Part shown: one piece after another, positions 1 to 4,905 of the stretch
How positions within the stretch are numbered: position 1 is the first letter of the stretch
Layout: every line of letters starts with the position of its first letter
Source: Phycisphaerales bacterium
GTDB lineage: Bacteria > Planctomycetota > Phycisphaerae > Phycisphaerales > UBA1924
DNA length: 8,603 bases
Reading direction: 5' to 3'
NCBI GenBank assembly: GCA_030680655.1
Contig: JAUXUZ010000323.1
Span: 1 to 8,603 of the forward strand
Translations under genes and position numbers: made by a program
Notes under the pieces: model-generated
Told to the model about the DNA's origin: nothing
Databases searched by the model: none
The model's input: the letters and a program-made list of their open reading frames with translations, nothing else

Positions 1-888
1 ACGCGCGTCAGTGTCGCCACAAGCGGCGCCCAGCACAACGGCGTCGGGTACACCGACGGCCCGAGCATCTCTGGCGACGGCCGGTACGTCGTCTTCCACT
101 CGGACGCGTCGAACCTCGCGGCAGTGGCCGACACCAACAGCTCGGAAGACGTGTTCGTCCGCGACACCGCCGCGAACACGACCACCCTGCTCAGCCACAC
201 CCCCGGCGGCGTGCCGGGCAACTGGTCGAGTTACGGCGGCGTGATCTCGGGCGACGGTCTCAAGGTCGCCTTCACTTCCGACGCATCCAACCTTGTGGCC
301 GGCGACAACAACGCTCACAAGGACATCTTCGTCGTCGCTCGCACCGGCGGCTCACCCGTCCGTGTCAGCCTCACAAGCGCGGGCGGCCAGCCAGACCTCG
401 ACAGTTTCAACGCCTCGATCTCCGGCGACGGTCAGTACATCGCGTTCATCAGCACGGCGACCAACATGGTCTTCGGCGACACCAACAGCGTCGCGGACGT
501 CTTCGTACGTGACACCGTCGCGAACACCACTACCCGCGTGAGCGTCGACTCCAGCGGCGCGCAGGCGGACGGCGCGAGCTTTGGGTACCCCGTCATCTCG
601 CGCGACGGGCACTCGGTGGTCTTCTGCTCCGACGCGACCAACCTCGTGCCGGGAGACACCAACAACGCCACCGACACCTTCGTACACAACCTCGTCACGC
701 ACCGCACGGTACGTGCCAGCGTCGGCGCCGCAGGACAGCAGGGCGGCCTCAACGGCGGCATCGGCTTCCGTGGGAGCGGGATCTCCAGCGACGGCCGCTA
801 CGTGGGGTTCTCGTCGTTCGCCGGCAACCTCGTGCCGGGCGACACCAACAACGCCTCCGACGCGTTCATCCGCGACCTCGGCCCCGCT
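1..888 (+). repeat. PD40-type propeller repeats, at least five units
   Basis: Degenerate coding repeats with a spacing of 174-186 bp, measured between successive ATC-TCN codons of the ISGDG/ISRDG/ISSDG motif at 67, 244, 418, 595 and 781. Unit length varies by whole codons. The first unit is complete enough to show that more units probably lie upstream of the window. Confidence 0.75.
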
Positions 889-1095
889 TGTCCCGCCGAC
901 CTTGGTACGCAGGGCGGTGCCCCGGGCAGCGACGGCGTGCTCGACAACAACGACTTCATCGTGTTCATCGACTACTTCTTTGCACACGACCCGCTCGCTG
1001 ACCGCGGCGTTCAGGGCGGCGTACCCGGGAGCGATGGGGCCTTCGACAACAACGACTTCATCGTGTTCATCGATCAGTTTTTCGCCGGTTGCTGA
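1..1095 (+). CDS. Secreted PD40/TolB-like beta-propeller repeat protein with paired C-terminal EF-like modules (5' partial)
   Basis: The reading frame is open from base 1, so the start and any signal peptide lie upstream; 364 residues are visible. At least five units of about 58-62 residues follow one another, each with a core like ISGDGRYVxFxSxASNLVxGDTN and a strand such as DVFVRD. The cores begin at bases 67, 244, 418, 595 and 781. This pattern matches PD40/WD40-like (TolB-type) beta-propeller repeats, common in planctomycete extracellular proteins. The Asp/Asn-rich GDTNN turns could bind calcium, but that is inference. The repeats end near residue 295 and a Cys at base 889 opens a paired EF-like module that runs to the last residue, also Cys. 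No enzymatic motif is seen. Its role is probably extracellular binding or structure. The family call is secure; the function is unknown. Confidence 0.88.
   Translation, partial: TRVSVATSGAQHNGVGYTDGPSISGDGRYVVFHSDASNLAAVADTNSSEDVFVRDTAANTTTLLSHTPGGVPGNWSSYGGVISGDGLKVAFTSDASNLVAGDNNAHKDIFVVARTGGSPVRVSLTSAGGQPDLDSFNASISGDGQYIAFISTATNMVFGDTNSVADVFVRDTVANTTTRVSVDSSGAQADGASFGYPVISRDGHSVVFCSDATNLVPGDTNNATDTFVHNLVTHRTVRASVGAAGQQGGLNGGIGFRGSGISSDGRYVGFSSFAGNLVPGDTNNASDAFIRDLGPACPADLGTQGGAPGSDGVLDNNDFIVFIDYFFAHDPLADRGVQGGVPGSDGAFDNNDFIVFIDQFFAGC
889..1092 (+). repeat. Paired 34-residue EF-like module (copy 1 of 4)
   Basis: The module begins at Cys-Pro-Ala-Asp and ends with the terminal Phe-Phe-Ala-Gly-Cys. 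Two units with the core DNNDFIVFID start at 943 and 1045, exactly 102 bp apart. The 30-base core is nearly identical in both, with only synonymous changes. Acidic and Asn residues fall where dockerin/EF-hand loops place calcium ligands. A 7-8 residue Gly-rich insert (GGxPGxDG) sits between the first Asp and the rest of the loop. Confidence 0.75.
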
Positions 1096-1139
1096 ACGCA
1101 ATCGGGGGCGAGGACGCTTCAGGTAGCATGAAGCACAGA

Positions 1140-1156
1140 TGCCTCCGCATGAGGCG
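1140..1156 (+). terminator. Weak hairpin after the propeller gene
   Basis: GCCTC (1141-1145) pairs with GAGGC (1151-1155) around the loop CGCAT, with one extra T-G wobble pair outside. It lies 45 bases past the stop codon. No T-tract follows and the stem is short, so it may equally be chance in GC-rich DNA. Confidence 0.22.
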
Positions 1157-1181
1157 GCACAGGGTTCAAGGCACACGAAAG

Positions 1182-1211
1182 CCCCCCAGCCCCCCACGCC
1201 CCCCCCAGCCC
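1182..1211 (-). other. G-quadruplex-capable G-run tract on the minus strand
   Basis: The plus strand reads C6-AG-C6-ACG-C8-AG-C3. The minus strand therefore has four G runs of 3, 8, 6 and 6 bases separated by loops of 2, 3 and 2 bases, which fits the canonical intramolecular G-quadruplex pattern with short loops. It lies in the intergenic region about 45 bases before the -35-like element of the next gene. It is also a likely site of sequencing or replication slippage. Confidence 0.6.
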
Positions 1212-1256
1212 GTTCCAATCCACGGCGAGCGTGAGTTCAGCGCCGAAGAGTGTTCG

Positions 1257-1284
1257 TTGCATTTCGCTCAGCATGTGGTATGCT
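1257..1284 (+). promoter_or_regulatory. Candidate sigma-70-type promoter of the one-repeat protein gene
   Basis: A -35-like TTGCAT (1257-1262) is followed after 16 bases by TATGCT (1279-1284), preceded by TG one base earlier (TGG-TATGCT), as in an extended -10. The same TGGTAT form precedes the gene at 3270. The predicted transcript start is near 1291. This would exclude the longer GTG (1231) and ATG (1273) starts of the downstream frame. Confidence 0.45.
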
Positions 1285-1340
1285 CTGCCCGTCACCTGCG
1301 GCAAGCCGAAACAGGGTATTCGCCGGGCTGCCCATACAAA

Positions 1341-1346
1341 GAAGGA
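1341..1346 (+). promoter_or_regulatory. Shine-Dalgarno GAAGGA placed in front of an ATA codon
   Basis: GAAGGA ends seven bases before the in-frame ATA at 1354-1356, the normal spacing for translation initiation. The nearest ATG, at 1378, has no such sequence in front of it. Initiation at ATA would give the signal peptide an n-region with an arginine (Thr-Ala-Thr-Arg-Ser-Gly-Phe) ahead of MASVATT. Either ATA is used as a rare start, or an ATG was lost and 1378 now serves. Confidence 0.4.
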
Positions 1347-1377
1347 CTCCGCCATAACCGCTACCCGATCCGGATTC

Positions 1378-1827
1378 ATGGCCAGTGTCGCCACGACCAT
1401 GCTTGCGCTGATCGCGCTCGCAGCGCTCGCCCCGACGGCCCACGCCCAGTGGACGGTGACCAATCTGCATCCGGCGGGCGCGACGTATTCCAGCGCGAAC
1501 GCCGCCAGCGGCGGGCAGCAGGCGGGGACGGCCGCGCTGGGCAACTTCTACCATGCCGGTTGGTGGAGCGCGACCGCCGCCTCGTGGGTCGATCTTCATG
1601 TCTTTGTTCCGGCCGAGTACACGAGCAGTAGCGCCGGCGGCGTTTCCAGCGATGCGACCTACCTCTATGTCACCGGTTCCGGCCACAACTCGCTGACCGG
1701 CCAGACCGAGGGCCTCCTCTGGACGCGGCCGCTTCCGCCATCGTGCCCCGCCGACTTCAATCACGACAGCGTCGTTGATTTCTTCGACTATCTCGAGTTC
1801 GTGCAGGTGTTCAGCGTGAGGTGCTGA
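1378..1827 (+). CDS. Secreted one-repeat HAF-like protein with single dockerin-like C-terminus
   Basis: Short secreted protein of 149 residues from ATG 1378. The start could instead be the ATA at 1354 or, less likely, upstream at 1273 or 1231. A hydrophobic segment ending in Ala-His-Ala followed by Gln-Trp is a signal peptide with an AxA cleavage site. The mature part has one 43-residue unit (bases 1456-1584) containing SGGQQAG and ending TAAS, then WVDLH. A segment around SSDATYLYVTGSG and LLWTRPL follows, and finally a 27-residue module from CPAD to the terminal Cys (bases 1744-1824). That module resembles one dockerin/EF-hand loop (DFNHDSVVDFFDY). The repeat resembles the HAF-type extracellular repeat. 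The neighbour at 1911 is a paralogue with the same ends and six repeats. The 83-base gap allows co-transcription. Function unknown; probably surface-attached. Confidence 0.75.
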   Translation: MASVATTMLALIALAALAPTAHAQWTVTNLHPAGATYSSANAASGGQQAGTAALGNFYHAGWWSATAASWVDLHVFVPAEYTSSSAGGVSSDATYLYVTGSGHNSLTGQTEGLLWTRPLPPSCPADFNHDSVVDFFDYLEFVQVFSVRC

Positions 1828-1910
1828 GCCACAAGTGTGAAGAAGAAATGCTCGTGCGGAAGAGCAGCAGAGTTCTGGGGCACAAACATAAGAGTGAAAG
1901 ACAATTAAAC

Positions 1911-3143
1911 ATGATACAAATTCAACAGAAGATTCGAAACACCATTCTGGCCGCACTGCCCGTGATCGCGATCGCCCCGGCCGCTCACGCCCAGTGGACC
2001 TTCACCAACCTCCACCCGGCGGGCTCGACGTGGTCCGAGGCCCAGGCCGCCAGCGGCGGGCAGCAGACGGGGTACGCCTCCGTGAGCGGGATGCCCAGCG
2101 CGAGCCTGTGGAGCGGGACGGCCGCCTCGTGGGTCGATCTCCACCCGGCGGGCGCGACGGAATCTTCCGCCCGTGCCATCAGCGGCGGGCAGCAGGCGGG
2201 GCTGGCCATCGTGGGCGGGGTGACCCGCGCGAGTCTGTGGAGCGGGACCGCCGCCTCGTGGGTCGATCTCCACCCGGCGGGGGCTTTGAGTTCCCGTGTG
2301 TACGCCATGAGCGGCGGTCAGCAGGCGGGGTATGCCAACATGGGCGGGGCCTTCCGCGCGAGCCTGTGGAACGGGACCGCTGCCTCGTGGGTCGATCTCA
2401 ATCCCGTGGGTGCGACGAGGTCGGAGGCCTTTGCCGTCAGCGGCGGGCAGCAAGCGGGCTACGCCGTCATGGACGGCCAGCAGCACGCTGGCGTCTGGCA
2501 CGGCACCGCGGCGTCGTGGGTCGATCTCAACCCAGCGGGCTCGACTTTTTCAGACGTCCGTGGCATCAGCGGCGGGCAGCAAGTGGGGACTGCCCAATTC
2601 GGCGGCGTGACCCGCGCCGGTCTCTGGAACGGCACGGCGGCCTCCTGGGTCGATCTCAACCCCGCGGGCGCATCATCTTCAGAGGCCCACGCCGTCAGCG
2701 GTGGTTGGCAGGCGGGGTTCGCGGTCTTCGGCGGTGTGCCACACGCCGGCGTGTGGAACGGCACGGCGGCCTCGTGGGTCGATCTTGACAGCTTCCAGCC
2801 GGGCGGGTTCGCGTTCACTCAGGCAACAGGGGTGTCCAGCGACGGCACGCACCTCTACGTTTCGGGCATCGGCTACAGCACGCTGTCCTTCCGCTTTGAA
2901 GCCCTGCTCTGGACGCGGCCCTTGGTCACCGCCTGCGGATTGGCGGATATCGGCCGGGCGGGAGGCGAGCCCGGCGCCGATGGGACGCTGGACAACAACG
3001 ACTTCATCGTGTTCATCGACTACTTCTTTGCCCAGAACCCCCTCGCCGACCGCGGCGTGACCGGCGGCGTTCCCGGCTCCGACGGCGTGTGGGACAACCA
3101 CGACTTCATCGTGTTCATCGACCAGTTCTTCGCGGGGTGCTGA
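1911..3143 (+). CDS. Secreted six-repeat HAF-like protein with paired C-terminal EF-like modules
   Basis: 410 residues from ATG 1911. An upstream GTG at 1821 stays in frame but would put about 30 charged residues ahead of the signal peptide, so 1911 is preferred. No strong Shine-Dalgarno is seen; GAAAG lies 13 bases upstream. The N-terminus (MIQIQQKIRNT, hydrophobic core, AAHA-QW) is a signal peptide. Six tandem 43-residue units fill residues 31-288, each of the form (W/F)(V/T)(D/N)L(H/N)PAG...SGGQQxG...(S/N)GTAAS. A closing segment ending LLWTRPL matches the one-repeat paralogue just upstream. The protein ends in a paired EF-like module and a terminal Cys. A beta-rich extracellular binding or scaffold role is likely, but no catalytic motif is visible. 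HAF-type assignment is by pattern, not a profile search. Confidence 0.85.
   Translation: MIQIQQKIRNTILAALPVIAIAPAAHAQWTFTNLHPAGSTWSEAQAASGGQQTGYASVSGMPSASLWSGTAASWVDLHPAGATESSARAISGGQQAGLAIVGGVTRASLWSGTAASWVDLHPAGALSSRVYAMSGGQQAGYANMGGAFRASLWNGTAASWVDLNPVGATRSEAFAVSGGQQAGYAVMDGQQHAGVWHGTAASWVDLNPAGSTFSDVRGISGGQQVGTAQFGGVTRAGLWNGTAASWVDLNPAGASSSEAHAVSGGWQAGFAVFGGVPHAGVWNGTAASWVDLDSFQPGGFAFTQATGVSSDGTHLYVSGIGYSTLSFRFEALLWTRPLVTACGLADIGRAGGEPGADGTLDNNDFIVFIDYFFAQNPLADRGVTGGVPGSDGVWDNHDFIVFIDQFFAGC
2001..2774 (+). repeat. Six tandem in-frame 129-bp coding repeats
   Basis: The TGG codon of WVDL recurs at 2130, 2259, 2388, 2517, 2646 and 2775, always exactly 129 bases apart. The first unit starts in the same register at 2001 with FTNLH. 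There are no insertions or deletions across six units. Units 0-2 share LHPAG, and units 3-5 share LNP(A/V)G. SGTAAS is used in units 0 and 1 and (N/H)GTAAS later. This grouping suggests stepwise duplication. A seventh, degenerate start (WVDLDSF) begins at 2775. Confidence 0.9.
2934..3140 (+). repeat. Paired 34-residue EF-like module (copy 2 of 4)
   Basis: Runs from Cys-Gly-Leu-Ala-Asp to the terminal Ala-Gly-Cys, 69 residues. The cores start at 2991 and 3093, 102 bp apart. The second core has His in place of the second Asn (DNHDF), the only copy with that change. Confidence 0.75.
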
Positions 3144-3220
3144 CGGGCGACGGCGGCGAGATCGGCGCAACTGGATTGTGCTGTCGGCGGTGGATTGCGC
3201 TGCGAGAAGCCGGAATCCCG

Positions 3221-3249
3221 TTGTGGATCGCTGGGTCTTGTGGTATGGT
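3221..3249 (+). promoter_or_regulatory. Candidate sigma-70-type promoter of the gene at 3270
   Basis: TTGTGG (3221-3226), a 17-base spacer, then TATGGT (3244-3249) preceded by TGG. The predicted transcript start, near 3256, would give a leader of about 14 bases that still contains the Shine-Dalgarno at 3259-3262. Confidence 0.5.
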
Positions 3250-3258
3250 GAGATCACT

Positions 3259-3262
3259 GGAG
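3259..3262 (+). promoter_or_regulatory. Shine-Dalgarno GGAG
   Basis: GGAG lies seven bases before ATG 3270 and supports that start. It is one of the few clear ribosome binding sites in the window. Confidence 0.55.
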
Positions 3263-3269
3263 CACCGTC

Positions 3270-4082
3270 ATGAATCGACTCTTTCCTGGTTTGGGTATTG
3301 CCTGCGCAGCGCTGCTGCTGGCCGCTGCACCCGCGACTGCGCAGGTGACGAGCCTTGGTCCTTCGCCCTATCTCTCCGGGGCCGACTCGCCGTTTAACGC
3401 AACGGCGTTCTCCTGGTTCGTGCGGCTGACCGCCGAGCCGGGCGCCCAGAGTGCCCCGGGCTTCAACCTCAACGGCCTGCAGATCGTCGGGCCCGGGGGC
3501 ATTACGGATTCAGTTGACGGTGACGACGGATTCATCGACGGCAACGGAAGCAACGGGCGTTCGTACTTCACCTGCCCGTCCTTTGTGGACATCCGCTTTG
3601 ACGCCGCGGTGCTCGGCTCGCTGCCGAGCCACGCGGGGCTCGTGTGGACCGACGGGGCGAACGGCGTTGTGGTGCGCGGCTACGGGCCCGCCGACGAGCT
3701 CCTCGGCACGATCACCGGCAACTCGTCCGATGGGAACTTCAACAGCGGCACGGGGGAGGACCGCTTCTACGCCTTCATCTCACCCGGTGGCATCTCCCGT
3801 ATCACAATGTCGGACCAGAACAACTGCATCGAGGTTGACCACATCCAGGCGGGTCGGGCCGGCACCGCGCCGTGCGGACCGGCGGACATCGGCAGCACCG
3901 GCGGGGTGCCCGGTCCCGACGGCAGCCTGGACAACAACGACTTTGTCGTCTTTATCGAGTGGTTCTTCACCGGTAACGCGGGCGCCGATCGGGGCGCGCA
4001 AGGCGGCGTTCCCGGCTCAGACGGCGTCTGGGACAACAACGACTTCATCGTGTTCATCGATCAGTTCTTCGCGGCTTGCTGA
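3270..4082 (+). CDS. Secreted protein with planctomycete/PEP-CTERM-type extracellular domain and paired C-terminal EF-like modules
   Basis: 270 residues from ATG 3270, which is set by a Shine-Dalgarno and by a typical signal peptide (MNRLFPGLG, hydrophobic stretch, ATA-Q; cleavage near residue 25). The mature domain, residues 26-200, has GLVWTDG, VVVRGYGPADELLGT, a GTGEDRFYAF turn, GGISRITM and a closing EVDHIQAG. This order is familiar from extracellular domains of planctomycete and PEP-CTERM-type secreted proteins, where the ending is usually IEVDHLQ. They are probably beta-sandwich folds of unknown ligand. Two Cys in the domain (in YFTCPS and NNCIEV) could form a disulfide. A 69-residue paired EF-like module follows, ending in Cys. 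The gene has its own promoter-like site. The function is unknown; extracellular adhesion or matrix is a fair guess. Confidence 0.85.
   Translation: MNRLFPGLGIACAALLLAAAPATAQVTSLGPSPYLSGADSPFNATAFSWFVRLTAEPGAQSAPGFNLNGLQIVGPGGITDSVDGDDGFIDGNGSNGRSYFTCPSFVDIRFDAAVLGSLPSHAGLVWTDGANGVVVRGYGPADELLGTITGNSSDGNFNSGTGEDRFYAFISPGGISRITMSDQNNCIEVDHIQAGRAGTAPCGPADIGSTGGVPGPDGSLDNNDFVVFIEWFFTGNAGADRGAQGGVPGSDGVWDNNDFIVFIDQFFAAC
3873..4079 (+). repeat. Paired 34-residue EF-like module (copy 3 of 4)
   Basis: Runs from Cys-Gly-Pro-Ala-Asp to the terminal Ala-Ala-Cys. The cores start at 3930 and 4032, 102 bp apart. The first core is the most diverged in the window (DNNDFVVFIEWFF); the second keeps the standard DNNDFIVFIDQFF. 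Confidence 0.75.
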
Positions 4083-4244
4083 TGTTTAGCGGGGCAGTTC
4101 CTGCAGCGACAAACACCCACTGAGCGAGAGTTGGCCGGGTAGCTGGTGAACCGTGGCCGATGCCCCGGGTGAAGCGGCGCAGCCCTCCCCTGGGGATGGT
4201 CGCGGCACTCCGCCGACCTCCCCGGTTCCTGGCCGGTTTTCAGG

Positions 4245-4250
4245 TAGACT
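4245..4250 (+). promoter_or_regulatory. Candidate -10 element of the sigma-kinase operon
   Basis: TAGACT preceded by CAGG and followed by CTGCC resembles the TGGTATGCTCTGCC segment before the gene at 1378. No good -35 hexamer is seen at the usual distance. A start near 4257 would give a leader of only about seven bases before GTG 4264, so translation would be close to leaderless. No Shine-Dalgarno is present there. Confidence 0.4.
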
Positions 4251-4263
4251 CTGCCGACGCACC

Positions 4264-4905
4264 GTGTCCACGAACCCCCCTACATCTTCGCTGTCGACGC
4301 GCACGACGACCAGGCTGCTCGATGCGCTGAAGGACCACTCGAACGAGCCGGCCTGGGGGCAGATGGATGCGCGGTACCGGCCGGTGGTCGCCGGGCTCGC
4401 TCGTCGGCTGGGGGCGACCTCCGCCGAGGCGGAAGAGGTGGCCCAGCAGACCTTGGCCGAGTTTGTGCAGGCGTATCGGCTCGGGCGGTACGACCGGGGC
4501 AAGGGGCGGCTGAGCTCGTGGATCCTCGGGATCGCGCGGAACACCACGCTCGGGCTCGTGCGCAAACGCCGGCGTGAAGGGGTGGGGGGGCTGGGCGGTG
4601 ACGTCGCGGGCGACGCGTCGATCGTTGACGCCGCCGACGAGGCCACGCTGCGCCGCGTGTGGACCGATGAACGCGACCGCGTGATCCTGCTGCGGGCGCT
4701 GGGCACGCTGCGCGACGAGTCGGCGATCGACGACCGCACCCTGACGGCCTTTGAGCTCGTCGCCCTCCGCGGCGTGCCCGCGGCGGAGGTCGCAGCACAG
4801 TGCGGTATGAGCGTCGACCAGGTTTATGTCGCGCGCAGCCGCGTCACCAAGAGCCTGCGGGCAAAGGTGCAGCAGATGACCGATGCGTTCGAGGAGGACG
4901 CGTGA
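4264..4905 (+). CDS. ECF-type RNA polymerase sigma factor, planctomycete type
   Basis: 213 residues from GTG 4264. An upstream GTG (4153) is in frame but adds a Pro/Gly-rich stretch that spans the -10-like site, so 4264 is preferred. It directs RNA polymerase to target promoters in the cytoplasm. Region 2 spans residues 30-105: WGQMDARYRPVV, then the sigma 2.2 segment EAEEVAQQT (55-63), where DAED-type acidic residues are kept as Glu, then SSWILGIARN and a basic KRRR. A Gly/Asp-rich linker covers 106-128. Region 4 spans about 145-204 with the helix-turn-helix AAEVAAQCGMSVDQVYVARSRV, a form typical of planctomycete ECF factors. Regions 3.0 and 1.1 are absent, as expected for ECF. The stop overlaps the start of the kinase gene by 4 bp, so the two are translationally coupled. 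Target promoters are unknown. Confidence 0.93.
   Translation: MSTNPPTSSLSTRTTTRLLDALKDHSNEPAWGQMDARYRPVVAGLARRLGATSAEAEEVAQQTLAEFVQAYRLGRYDRGKGRLSSWILGIARNTTLGLVRKRRREGVGGLGGDVAGDASIVDAADEATLRRVWTDERDRVILLRALGTLRDESAIDDRTLTAFELVALRGVPAAEVAAQCGMSVDQVYVARSRVTKSLRAKVQQMTDAFEEDA

Noticed and set aside
1124..1129. TAGCAT preceded by CAGG, similar to the other -10-like sites
   Set aside because: No -35-like hexamer lies at a fitting distance and no gene start follows closely; the better site is at 1279.
352..1218. 288-codon antisense frame over the propeller gene
   Set aside because: Its valine/glutamate-rich repeats are simply the reverse complement of the coding repeats.
2001..2774. CRISPR-like array
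   Set aside because: The repeats are contiguous 129-bp coding units without spacers and encode conserved protein.
1994..2788. 264-codon plus-strand frame inside the six-repeat gene, itself showing a repeat
   Set aside because: The 129-bp unit is a multiple of three, so every frame looks repetitive. This frame lacks a signal peptide and a sensible composition.
4186..4196. Perfect inverted repeat TCCCCTGGGGA upstream of the sigma operon
   Set aside because: Five-base GC arms are expected by chance in this composition. It does not extend and has no second copy, so an operator is not supported.
4153..4263. Longer sigma factor start at GTG 4153
   Set aside because: The added residues are Pro/Gly-rich without homology to region 2, and the -10-like element would lie inside the coding region.
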